A stretch of DNA of 61,682 nt from an uncultured Collinsella sp. (GTDB lineage: Bacteria; Actinomycetota; Coriobacteriia; Coriobacteriales; Coriobacteriaceae): NCBI GenBank assembly GCA_900541725.1, contig UQLB01000015.1, forward strand, positions 1 to 61,682, read 5' to 3'. Made by a program: the position numbers and the translations under genes. Of the stretch, positions 25,745-34,127 are shown in pieces. The first letter of the stretch is position 1. Every line of letters starts with the position of its first letter. The notes under the pieces were generated by a model. That model ran no database searches, was not told the DNA's origin, and saw only the letters and a program-made list of their open reading frames with translations.

Positions 25745-26140
25745 ATGTCTCACGATATTTGTCCCGACACGGGAGAACCTTGCACTTGCGACGGGTCCGA
25801 ACCCTGTACCTGCGGTTGCGGTGGCTGTGGACATACTGCGGAAGAGGAAGCGGCCGCCGCGGCGTATCGTGAGGCACACCGCGAAGGCCCGTCCGGTGAT
25901 GCTCTCGACCGCGAGCGCAAGATTATCGTGTCGTTTGACAGTACCTTCGATGTGATGGAATGCGAGCAGCTGTGCCTGGATGCCGGCGTGCCTGGGCGCA
26001 TTATGCCTTTTCCCGGCTCAATTACCGCAGGTTGCGGTCTGTGCTGGGCCATGCCGTTCTCGGGCGATGCACTCGCCGCCTTCCGCGCTGCCACCGAAGG
26101 CCGCATAACCCCCGCCGACTACCATCAGCTCGTCCTCTAA
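25745..26140 (+). CDS. DUF3343 protein, putative Se/S carrier, with Cys-rich N-terminus
   Basis: 131 residues. Residues 1-30 hold eight cysteines (ICPDTGEPCTC, PCTCGCGGCGH) that look like a metal-binding head. The C-terminal 75 residues (IIVSFDSTFDVMECEQLC to TAGCGLCWAMPF) are DUF3343, annotated in databases as a putative selenium or sulfur carrier and often found near selenium genes. It follows mobA by 15 bases with GGGAG before the ATG, so it is probably co-transcribed. A role in delivering selenium to SelD or to a molybdenum hydroxylase is inference. Confidence 0.7.
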   Translation: MSHDICPDTGEPCTCDGSEPCTCGCGGCGHTAEEEAAAAAYREAHREGPSGDALDRERKIIVSFDSTFDVMECEQLCLDAGVPGRIMPFPGSITAGCGLCWAMPFSGDALAAFRAATEGRITPADYHQLVL

Positions 26141-26397
26141 CCACCAACATCACCACAAAGGTGCCTGTCCCCAATGTGGTGGCTTGGAACACGTGGACGA
26201 AACAGGTTTGAAACACGGGTTTTGCATGTCAGGCACTCAAAAACGCCTCTACCTGCATCGTAATCAAAACGAAACATCTGCTCGTCGGCTTATGCGAAAC
26301 TTTCCCGCAACAGTGCGATATTATCCATACACGATAAAGCTCGCGGCGCATGGGGTGCCGCGACCGACACTTTTCGTTTCCCATCATTGGAGGAAGC

Positions 26398-27753
26398 ATG
26401 AGCTACACGCAGAAAGTTCTCGAAGAGCTCAAGGCCCGCTATCCCGAGCAGCCTGAGTTCATCCAGGCCGCGACCGAGATCCTCGGTACCATCCAGCCGG
26501 CGCTCGACGCCCATCCCGAGTATGAGGAGGCCGCCCTGCTGGAGCGCCTCGTCGAGCCCGAGCGCATCGTTATGTTCCGTGTCCCCTGGGTCGACGACCA
26601 GGGCAAGGTCCAGGTCAACCGCGGCTACCGCGTCGAGTTCAACTCTGCCATTGGACCCTACAAGGGCGGCCTGCGCTTTAACCCGACGGTCACCCTGGGC
26701 ATGCTCAAGTTCCTGGGCCTGGAGCAGATTCTCAAGAACAGCCTGACCACCCTTCCCATGGGCGGCGGCAAGGGCGGTTCCGACTTTGACCCCAAGGGCA
26801 AGTCCAACAACGAGATCATGCACTTCTGCCAGTCCTTCATGACCGAGCTCTATCGCCACATTGGCCCCAACACCGACGTTCCCGCCGGCGACCTGGGCGT
26901 TGGCGGCCGCGAGGTTGCCTACCTGTTCGGTCAGTACAAGCGCCTGACCAACGAGTGGACCGGCGTTCTTACCGGCAAGGGCCTCTCCTTTGGCGGCTCG
27001 CTCGCCCGTACTGAGGCCACCGGTTACGGTCTGGTCTACTTTGTGGACGAGTACCTCAAGAGCCGCGGTGACTCCTTCGAGGGCAAGAACGTCGTCGTTC
27101 ACGGCTCCGGTAACGTCGCTATTTACGCGGTCCAGAAGGTCGCCCAGCTCGGCGGCAAGGTGCTCGCCTGCTCCGATACCCACGGCTGGGTCGAGGATCC
27201 CGACGGCATCGACTACACCGTGCTCGAGCATGTCTACAACAAGAAGCGCTCCGGCCACGACAAGGGCGTTACGCTCGCCATGTACGTCGATGAGAAGCCC
27301 AATGCCACGTGGCACGAGGGTGACGGCCGCGGCGTGTGGCAGCTGCCCTGCGACATCGCGCTGCCCTGCGCTCGCGAGAACACGCTGCTGCTCGAGGACG
27401 CCCAGGCGCTCGTCGCCAACGGCTGCAAGGTGGTCGGCGAGGGCGCGAACATGCCTACGACCATCGAGGCCACGACCTACTTCCAGGAGAACGGCGTCGC
27501 CTTTATGCCCGGTAAGGCTGCCAACGCCGGCGGCGTGCTCGTGTCCGGCCTGGAGATGAGCCAGAACGCCGAGCACCTGTCCTGGACCTTCGAGGAGGTC
27601 GACGGCAAGCTCGAGCAGCTCATGCGCGGCATGTTCCACAACGTGGACGACACCGCCAAGGAGTACGGCGAGGAGGGCAACTTCGTCATGGGCGCCAACA
27701 TCGCCGGCTTCCTGAAGGTCGCCGACGCCATGCTCGCTCAGGGCGTCTGCTAA
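26398..27753 (+). CDS. gdhA: Glutamate dehydrogenase
   Basis: 451 residues, the hexameric NADP-type GdhA length. Catalytic regions are visible: GYRVEFNSAIGPYKGGLRF with the substrate lysine, LPMGGGKGGSDFDPKG with the catalytic lysine, and the NAD(P)-binding VVVHGSGNVAIYAVQ. It reversibly aminates 2-oxoglutarate. ATG is preceded by GGAGGAAG. The 257 bases upstream hold only a GTGCCTGTCCCC motif of the kind seen in other gaps. A good terminator follows. Confidence 0.95.
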   Translation: MSYTQKVLEELKARYPEQPEFIQAATEILGTIQPALDAHPEYEEAALLERLVEPERIVMFRVPWVDDQGKVQVNRGYRVEFNSAIGPYKGGLRFNPTVTLGMLKFLGLEQILKNSLTTLPMGGGKGGSDFDPKGKSNNEIMHFCQSFMTELYRHIGPNTDVPAGDLGVGGREVAYLFGQYKRLTNEWTGVLTGKGLSFGGSLARTEATGYGLVYFVDEYLKSRGDSFEGKNVVVHGSGNVAIYAVQKVAQLGGKVLACSDTHGWVEDPDGIDYTVLEHVYNKKRSGHDKGVTLAMYVDEKPNATWHEGDGRGVWQLPCDIALPCARENTLLLEDAQALVANGCKVVGEGANMPTTIEATTYFQENGVAFMPGKAANAGGVLVSGLEMSQNAEHLSWTFEEVDGKLEQLMRGMFHNVDDTAKEYGEEGNFVMGANIAGFLKVADAMLAQGVC

Positions 27754-27777
27754 ACCCTGCCTGACATAGCATTCGAT

Positions 27778-27812
27778 AAGGCTCCCAGTCACCTTGGCTG
27801 GGAGCCTTTTCT
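27778..27812 (+). terminator. Intrinsic terminator after gdhA
   Basis: AAGGCTCCCAG (27778-27788) and CTGGGAGCCTT (27798-27808) form an 11-bp stem with a nine-base loop, followed by TTCT. Confidence 0.88.
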
Positions 27813-27833
27813 ATCCCGGAGGACTCCTCATAT

Positions 27834-27898
27834 CTTGCGGTGAAATACGGACTGTTTAGCGCCCCAGAACGGCTAATCAGTCCGTATATCACCGCAAG
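27834..27898. repeat. Family A hairpin repeat, copy A4 (CGGACTG subtype)
   Basis: Arms 27834-27854 and 27878-27898 pair at 20 of 21 positions. The outer part CTTGCGGTGAAATA matches other copies, but the inner part is CGGACTG instead of GTTCCTG, with the complementary change CAGTCCG on the other arm. Confidence 0.9.
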
Positions 27899-27994
27899 TT
27901 ATGGATGGGTGGGTGGATTTTGTCCTAAAACGGTGTGCGGCCCCTCGTTTGGTACACTTAAAAGTACTGGACAAGTGAAGAGATGGGGGAGAAC

Positions 27995-28897
27995 GTGCTC
28001 AAGTTCGGTACCTACGTCCGTGTTGGAAACGCGGCCGAAGCCTATGAGCTCTTACAGAAGAACCGCAACAACAAGATTGTGGGCGGCGGCATCTGGATGC
28101 GCCTGGGTTCGCGTCGTGTGGCGACGGCGATTGACCTTTCGGCCTGCGGACTCGATCAGATCGAGGAGACCGAGACCGAGTTTCGCATCGGTGCCATGTG
28201 CACCCTGCGCCAGCTCGAGCGCCATGCCGAGCTCAACGCGCTTGTCAACAATGTCTTCGAGTTCGCCGTTCACGATATCGTGGGCGTGCAGCTGCGCAAT
28301 ACCGCCACGGTGGGCGGCAGCATCTACGGCCGCTTTGGCTTCTCGGACGTGCTCTCGGCATTCCTGGCGCTCGATTCGTATGTCGAGCTGACGGGTGCCG
28401 GTCGCGTGCCGCTCGCCGAGTTCGTGGACATGGGCTATGTGCGCGACGTGATCGAGCACGTCGTGGTCGTTAAGCACGACTACCGTGCGAGCTACGAGGC
28501 CGTGCGCAAGGCCGCGACCGACTTCCCCTCCTTAAACGTCACCGCCGCCTGGTGGAACAACACTTGGCACGTCACCGTGGGCGCCCGCCCGCTGCGCGCG
28601 ACCCTGCTGCAGGGCGTGGCGTGCGGCCTTACCAACGAGCAGCCTTCCGAGGACGAGCTTCGCGCCCTTGCTGCATCCGTGCGTGCCCTGAGCTACGGAA
28701 CCAACCTGTGGGGCTCGGCCGACTACCGCCGTCGCATCTCGGCCCCGCTCGCCGTCCAGGCCGTGCGCCGCGCCGCCGGCATCGAGCTTTCGGCCGCGCT
28801 TGCCCGCGAGCTCGAGACCGTGCAGGTCCCTAAGTTTGCCACGGACGAGTATTCCTGCCGCCGTGTGCCCGGTGTCGATTCTAGCGAGGTGCGCTAA
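27995..28897 (+). CDS. FAD-binding subunit of a xanthine-dehydrogenase-type molybdenum hydroxylase
   Basis: 300 residues from GTG 27995, chosen because GGGGGAG precedes it (an ATG at 27983 is also possible). CoxM/XdhB/YgfM family: the FAD motif KIVGGGIWMRLG, QLRNTATVGGSIYGRFGFSD and a C-terminal helical part. It passes electrons from the iron-sulfur clusters to an acceptor. The stop overlaps the start of the next gene by one base, so the two form one enzyme. Confidence 0.88.
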   Translation: MLKFGTYVRVGNAAEAYELLQKNRNNKIVGGGIWMRLGSRRVATAIDLSACGLDQIEETETEFRIGAMCTLRQLERHAELNALVNNVFEFAVHDIVGVQLRNTATVGGSIYGRFGFSDVLSAFLALDSYVELTGAGRVPLAEFVDMGYVRDVIEHVVVVKHDYRASYEAVRKAATDFPSLNVTAAWWNNTWHVTVGARPLRATLLQGVACGLTNEQPSEDELRALAASVRALSYGTNLWGSADYRRRISAPLAVQAVRRAAGIELSAALARELETVQVPKFATDEYSCRRVPGVDSSEVR

Positions 28898-31728
28898 TGG
28901 CTGCCAAACTCATCGATCTTTCCTTTACGCTCAACGGCCGCAAGGTCAAGGTTCAGATTGCCCCCGACACTATGCTCCTTGCGCTTTTGCGTGAGCAGGG
29001 TTGCGTGTCAGTGCGCTGCGCCTGCGAGACCACCAACTGCGGCCTGTGCACGGTGTGGCTCGACGGCGACCCGGTGCTGAGCTGCTCGGTTCCCGCCGCG
29101 CGCGTCGAGGGCCATACCATCACCACGCTCGAGGGTCTCAAGGCTGAGTCCGAGGCGCTTGCCCGCGCGATGGCTGCCGAAGGCGCCGAGCAGTGCGGTT
29201 TTTGCGCCCCCGGCCTTATCATGAACGTGCTGGCGCTTGCCCGCGCCGCCAAGGAGGACCCGAGCCTCGTCGCCACGCGCGAGGAGCTGTCGCGCCAGCT
29301 CGCCGGCAACCTCTGCCGTTGCAGCGGCTACGAGAGCCAGCTGCGCGCCATTGTCCGCTTCCTCAACGAGTCCGGCGTGCAGGTGGGCTTTGAGATGCCC
29401 GAACTGCCGGTCAACGACACCAGCTGCGACGGTGTCTCGTACAAGCAGATCACCCATAAGCAGCCCAAGAAGGACTCGAAGGCGCTGCTCGAGGGCCGTC
29501 CCGTCTACACGGGCGACCTGGTACCTGCCGGTGCGCTCATCGTCAAACTCAAGCGCAGCCCCTATGCCCGCGCCAAGATTCGCTCCATCGATACGTCGCG
29601 CGCACTGAAGGTGCCCGGCGTGGTGGGCGTCTACACCTACGAGGACGTGCCCCAGCGCCGCTTTACCATCGCCGGTCAGAGCTATCCGCAGCCGAGTCCC
29701 TACGACCGCCTGATTCTCGAGAATCTCGTCCGTTACCAAAACGAAGAGGTGGCTATCGTCGCCGCCGAAACCGAGGAGGCCGCCGACAAGGCGCTCAAGC
29801 TCATCAAGGTCGACTATGAGGTGCTCGAGCCCCTGCTCGACTTTACCAAGGCGCTCGATAACGACATCGTGGTCCACCCCGAGGGCGACGTGACCTTTAT
29901 GTTCCCGCAGGGCGGCGACGTTCCGCGCAACTTGGTATGCAGCGGCATGAGCGACTATGGGGACTTGGACGAGGCGTTCGCCCAGAGCGACATCGTCTTT
30001 GAGCGCACCTACACCAGCCAGGCCACGCAGACCGCGCCCATGGAGACCTTCCGCGCCTTCGCGACGACCGACGCGTTCGGCCGCATCTCGGTGACCACCT
30101 CCACGCAGGTGCCCTTCCACGTGCGCCGCATGGTCGCGCAGTCGCTCGACATCCCGCAGTCGCAGGTGCAGGTCATTAAGCCGCGCATCGGCGGCGGCTT
30201 TGGCTCCAAGCAGACGGGCTGCTGCGAGATCTTCGTGGCGTTCGTCACCCAGCAGACCGGCCGTCCGAGCTATTGCTGCTACACCCGCGAGGAGACCATC
30301 ACCGCGGGCAACTCGCGCCACCAGATGCAGATGACCGTTAAGCTGGGCGCCATGAACGACGGCACCATCACGGCCATCGATCTGCATACGCTGTCCAACG
30401 CCGGGGCCTATGGCGAGCATGCCACCACGACGATCGGCCTCTCGGGCCACAAGAGCCTGCCCATCTACAACCACGTGAAGGCGAGCCGCTTTAGCTGGGA
30501 CGCCGTCTACACCAATACCAACCGTGGCGGCGCGTATCGCGGCTACGGTGCCACCCAGGGCCAGTTTGCCGTGGAGAGTGCCGTCAACGAGCTCGCCGAC
30601 ATGCTGCACATGGATCCCGCCGACCTGCGCCTTAAGAATATGGTGCACGAGGGCGAGATCATGCCGCAGTACTACAACGAGAAGCTCAACGCCTGCGCGC
30701 TCGACCGCTGCCTGCTGCGCGCGATGGACATGATCGGTTGGCGCGACAAGCCGCTAGCCGTCGACTTGGGCGACCGCGTGCGTGCTCTGGGCTGCGCGCT
30801 CACCATGCAGGGCTCGGGCATTTCCAACGTGGATATCGCCGGCATCGACATGCGCCTGGAAGAGGACGGCTTTATTACCATCGGCACCGGCGCCACCGAT
30901 AACGGTATGGGCGTCGACACGATCCTGGCGCAGATTGCCGCCGAGGAGCTGGGCGTTGAAAGCTCGCTCATTGTGGTGCGCGGCGTGGACACCGACGTTT
31001 CGCCGTTCGACGCCGGCTCGTACGCGAGCTCGGGCACGTACGTGACGGGTCTGGCAGCCAAGAACGCCGCGACCGAGCTGCGCGAGAAGATCTGCGCCAA
31101 GGCCGCCCAGATGTGGGACGTGGACGCCGCCGATGTGGTCTTTGATGGTCAGTATGTGCGCCTGTCCGACGAGCGTGCCGCGCGTGAGCAGAACCGCTAC
31201 CTCACGCTGCGCGACTTTGCCAACCTGTGCGTCAAGAACATCGCGGGCGGCGACGCGCTCACCTCGCATGCCTCTGCCTGCCTGCCCGTTTCGCCTCCGC
31301 CGTTTATGGCCGGCATTGCCGAGGTCGAGGTCGACAAGGCTACCGGCAAGGTGACCGTGGTGGACTACGCGGCGGCTGTGGACTGCGGCACCGTGATCAA
31401 CGAGGCGCTCGCGCGCGTCCAGGCCGAGGGCGGCATTGCCCAGGGTGTCGGCCACGCGCTCTACGAGATCGTCGAGCACGACGACCGCGGCCGCCTGCGC
31501 ACCGGCAACTTTATGAGCTACAAGCTGCCCACGCGCCTGGATATCGGCAGCATTCGCGTGGCCTTTGAGCCGAGTTACGAGCCGACGGGTCCGTTTGGTG
31601 CCAAGTCGATCGGCGAGGTCGTCATCAACACGCCACTCGCCGCCGTTGCCTCGGCCGTGGCACACGCTACCGGACATCAGGTTCGCTCACTGCCGATCAC
31701 GCCCGAGAAGGCCCTGCTGGGGGAGTAG
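28897..31728 (+). CDS. Molybdenum hydroxylase with fused 2x[2Fe-2S] and Moco domains (XdhD-like)
   Basis: 943 residues. Residues 1-160 are the [2Fe-2S] part: CACETTNCGLC with a later C, and GAEQCGFCAPGLIMN with NLCRCSGY. From about 190 on is the Moco part: IGGGFGSKQTG, GGAYRGYGATQGQ, and near the C-terminus GAKSIGEV with the catalytic glutamate. Fusion of the two modules plus a separate FAD subunit is the architecture of E. coli XdhD/YgfM, linked to selenium-dependent molybdenum hydroxylases. With selA, selB, selC and DUF3343 nearby a labile selenium cofactor is possible, but SelD, YqeB and YqeC are not in the window. Substrate (purine or other heterocycle) unknown. Confidence 0.87.
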   Translation: MAAKLIDLSFTLNGRKVKVQIAPDTMLLALLREQGCVSVRCACETTNCGLCTVWLDGDPVLSCSVPAARVEGHTITTLEGLKAESEALARAMAAEGAEQCGFCAPGLIMNVLALARAAKEDPSLVATREELSRQLAGNLCRCSGYESQLRAIVRFLNESGVQVGFEMPELPVNDTSCDGVSYKQITHKQPKKDSKALLEGRPVYTGDLVPAGALIVKLKRSPYARAKIRSIDTSRALKVPGVVGVYTYEDVPQRRFTIAGQSYPQPSPYDRLILENLVRYQNEEVAIVAAETEEAADKALKLIKVDYEVLEPLLDFTKALDNDIVVHPEGDVTFMFPQGGDVPRNLVCSGMSDYGDLDEAFAQSDIVFERTYTSQATQTAPMETFRAFATTDAFGRISVTTSTQVPFHVRRMVAQSLDIPQSQVQVIKPRIGGGFGSKQTGCCEIFVAFVTQQTGRPSYCCYTREETITAGNSRHQMQMTVKLGAMNDGTITAIDLHTLSNAGAYGEHATTTIGLSGHKSLPIYNHVKASRFSWDAVYTNTNRGGAYRGYGATQGQFAVESAVNELADMLHMDPADLRLKNMVHEGEIMPQYYNEKLNACALDRCLLRAMDMIGWRDKPLAVDLGDRVRALGCALTMQGSGISNVDIAGIDMRLEEDGFITIGTGATDNGMGVDTILAQIAAEELGVESSLIVVRGVDTDVSPFDAGSYASSGTYVTGLAAKNAATELREKICAKAAQMWDVDAADVVFDGQYVRLSDERAAREQNRYLTLRDFANLCVKNIAGGDALTSHASACLPVSPPPFMAGIAEVEVDKATGKVTVVDYAAAVDCGTVINEALARVQAEGGIAQGVGHALYEIVEHDDRGRLRTGNFMSYKLPTRLDIGSIRVAFEPSYEPTGPFGAKSIGEVVINTPLAAVASAVAHATGHQVRSLPITPEKALLGE

Positions 31729-31757
31729 CGGGTCGGCGAACAAGTCGTAATGGGCGG

Positions 31758-31781
31758 GGCGGGGCAACTCGCCCCGCCTTT
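31758..31781 (+). terminator. Terminator after the hydroxylase genes
   Basis: GGCGGGGC (31758-31765) pairs with GCCCCGCC (31771-31778) around AACTC, followed by TTTC. Confidence 0.75.
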
Positions 31782-31840
31782 CGCACTCGTGGTGAGGTCG
31801 TGAGCCTGTAAAAGGTGTGCGTGCGCTTGCCGTTCGTATC

Positions 31841-31849
31841 TGCTATCAT
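31841..31849 (+). promoter_or_regulatory. Extended -10 box upstream of tRNA-Leu
   Basis: TGCTATCAT: an extended -10 (TGn plus TATCAT) placed 20 bases before the tRNA. No good -35 box is visible. Confidence 0.4.
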
Positions 31850-31868
31850 TCCTAGTCTGTGCGCTCAT

Positions 31869-31952
31869 GCGGGCGTGGCGGAATTGGTAGACGCGCCAGA
31901 TTTAGGTTCTGGTGGGATTCCCGTGAAGGTTCGAGTCCTTTCGCCCGCACCA
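31869..31952 (+). tRNA. tRNA-Leu(TAG)
   Basis: 84 bases with a long variable arm and encoded CCA. Acceptor GCGGGCG pairs with CGCCCGC, the anticodon loop TTTAGGT gives anticodon TAG, and the T arm has GTTCGAGTC. Confidence 0.95.
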
Positions 31953-32043
31953 TCGCACTTGCGTCGGCCTTGGCCGTCGCGACACTTTGTTGCATAAAGG
32001 TACCAGCACCTCAGATAAGCTGGGCAGTATGAGGAGGAACGTG

Positions 32044-33342
32044 TTGAACATCACCGCTTCTGACGTCAAGGACGCCAAGCTCACCGCTACGGTCACCATC
32101 CCGGCCGCCGACGTCGACGCCGCGATCAAGAAGGCCTACAAGGACACCGCCAAGAAGTACCGCTTCCCGGGCTTCCGCGCCGGTAAGGCTCCCCGTCCGG
32201 TCATCGACTCCGCCCTTGGCGCCGAGGCTACCCTCGCTCAGGCCACCAACGACCTGATCGCCGCCAACGAGCCCGCCGTCCTCAACGAGCTGGACATCGT
32301 CCCCACCAAGAACGGTGACTACAAGGACCTCGACCTCGCCAAGGATCACGAGGACTACACCTACACCGTCGAGTTCTCCCTGCGTCCCGCCGCTGAGCTC
32401 TCCTCCTTCGACGCCGTCGAGATCGAGATGCCCCCTGCGGAGGTGACCGAGTCCGAGATCAACAACCAGGTCGAGATGCTCCTCAACTACCGTGCCACCT
32501 TCGAGGACGTCGAGGGCCGTGCCGTCGAGGCCGAGGACTATGTGACCGTCGACCTCAAGGCCGTCGAGAACGCCGACAACTTCGCCGCCGAGGGCCGTAT
32601 GCTCATCGCCGGTAGCGACAGCAACCCCAAGGAGTTCAACGAGGCCCTGATCGGCGCTAACGTTGACGACGTCAAGACCGTCACCTGGACCGACGAGGTC
32701 GAGGAGGGCGAGGAGGCCGAGACCCACACCGTCGAGGTCACCGTCAAGGGCATCAAGGTCCGCAACACCCCCGAGCTCACCGACGAGCTCGTCAAGTCCG
32801 ACTTTGGCTTCGACAGCATCGACGCTATGCGCGACGCCATCAAGATCGAGATCGAGCAGGACAAGGCTTCCCGCCTGCCGGCCGAGAAGGAGAACCGTTG
32901 CGTCTCCGCTCTTGCTGAGCGTCTGCAGCTCGACGAGATGGACGCCGACTACGAGCAGTCCGTCTTTGAGGAGCTTGGCCAGAACTTCCTGTCCAACCTT
33001 GCTGCCCGCGGCATGACCCTGGACACCTGGCTTCCCGCTTCCGGTCTGACCATGGAGCAGTTCATCGGCGACCTGCACAAGCAGGCCAACGACGTTGCCC
33101 GTGAGTCCCTGGCTCTCGACGCCCTCGCCCGTGAGCTCAAGATCGAGGTCACCGAGGACGACATCAACGCCGAGTTCGAGAAGGCCGGCGTCAAGGACGT
33201 CGAGGCTTCCAAGGCCGAGTTCATCGCCGATGGCCGCATGCCTGCCGTCCGCGAGTCCATCCGTCGCTCCAAGGCCGTCGACCACCTGGTCGAGAACGCC
33301 AAGGTGACCGAGGTCGACGAGACCGCCAAGGACGCCGAGTAA
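32044..33342 (+). CDS. tig: Trigger factor
   Basis: About 432 residues. Ribosome-bound peptidyl-prolyl isomerase chaperone. The N-terminal ribosome-binding motif is seen as FPGFRAGKAPRPVI (family GFRxGKxP), followed by the FKBP-like domain (from DYVTVDLKAVEN) and a C-terminal helical domain. The start is uncertain: AGGAGG at 32032-32037 best fits TTG 32044, with GTG 32041 and ATG 32029 as alternatives. A good terminator separates it from clpP, yet the order tig-clpP-clpX is the standard one. Confidence 0.93.
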   Translation: MNITASDVKDAKLTATVTIPAADVDAAIKKAYKDTAKKYRFPGFRAGKAPRPVIDSALGAEATLAQATNDLIAANEPAVLNELDIVPTKNGDYKDLDLAKDHEDYTYTVEFSLRPAAELSSFDAVEIEMPPAEVTESEINNQVEMLLNYRATFEDVEGRAVEAEDYVTVDLKAVENADNFAAEGRMLIAGSDSNPKEFNEALIGANVDDVKTVTWTDEVEEGEEAETHTVEVTVKGIKVRNTPELTDELVKSDFGFDSIDAMRDAIKIEIEQDKASRLPAEKENRCVSALAERLQLDEMDADYEQSVFEELGQNFLSNLAARGMTLDTWLPASGLTMEQFIGDLHKQANDVARESLALDALARELKIEVTEDDINAEFEKAGVKDVEASKAEFIADGRMPAVRESIRRSKAVDHLVENAKVTEVDETAKDAE

Positions 33343-33418
33343 TTCTCGCCACCTTGCCCGCGAGCGCATGCGTGCGCCCGTGATGGGGTAAAGTTATACA
33401 CCGGTTATCCGGTTGCTT

Positions 33419-33464
33419 CGTACGGTGCCAGCCAATGCATAGCATGCGGGCACCGTACGTTTAT
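33419..33464 (+). terminator. Terminator between tig and clpP
   Basis: CGTACGGTGCC (33419-33429) and GGCACCGTACG (33449-33459) form a perfect 11-bp stem, followed by TTTAT. Confidence 0.75.
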
Positions 33465-33505
33465 CTAGAACCAATTTGGTCCGCAAGAGAGAAATGGAGA
33501 TGCGT

Positions 33506-34126
33506 ATGATCGCTAAGTTCGATTCCGCCCTCGTGCCATACGTTATCGAGCAGACGCCGCGCGGCGAGCGCAGCTACGATATCTATTCGCGCCTGCTCAA
33601 CGACCGCATCATCTTCTTGGGCGAGGAGATCAACTCCGTCAGCGCCAACCTGGTCGTTGCCCAGCTGCTGCATCTTGAGAGCCAGGATGCCGAGAAGGAT
33701 ATCTCGCTCTACATCAATTCGCCCGGCGGCGAGGTCTACTCCGGTCTGGCGATTCTGGACACTATGAACTTCATTAAGCCGCAGGTCTCCACCATCTGCG
33801 TCGGTATGGCCGCGTCTATGGCCGCCGTGCTGCTTTCGGCTGGCGCCAAGGGCAAGCGCTTCTGCCTGCCGCACTCCAAGGTCATGATTCACCAGCCCAG
33901 TGGCGGTGCCCAGGGCCAGCAGACCGAGATCGAGATCGTGGCCGAGGAGATCAAGAAGACCCGTCGCGAGCTCAACCAGATCCTGTCCGACGCCTCGGGC
34001 CAGCCCATCGAGAAGGTCCAGGCCGATACCGAGCGCGACAACTACTTGACCGCTGCCGAGGCCCTCGACTACGGCCTGATCGACCGTATCGTCACCTCGC
34101 GCGATCTTGCCGCGAAGGACGCCTAG
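33506..34126 (+). CDS. clpP: ATP-dependent Clp protease proteolytic subunit
   Basis: 206 residues from ATG 33506; two in-frame ATGs lie 4 and 10 codons upstream or nearer and the choice rests on GGAG seven bases before. Serine protease with catalytic Ser in GMAASMAAVLL, His in MIHQPSGG and Asp in the segment before YLTAAEALDYGLID. Works with ClpX encoded one base downstream. Confidence 0.95.
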   Translation: MIAKFDSALVPYVIEQTPRGERSYDIYSRLLNDRIIFLGEEINSVSANLVVAQLLHLESQDAEKDISLYINSPGGEVYSGLAILDTMNFIKPQVSTICVGMAASMAAVLLSAGAKGKRFCLPHSKVMIHQPSGGAQGQQTEIEIVAEEIKKTRRELNQILSDASGQPIEKVQADTERDNYLTAAEALDYGLIDRIVTSRDLAAKDA

Positions 34127-34127
34127 G

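Noticed and set aside
18699..26140. selD in the selenium cluster
   Set aside because: No selenophosphate synthetase frame is present in the window; it must be elsewhere.
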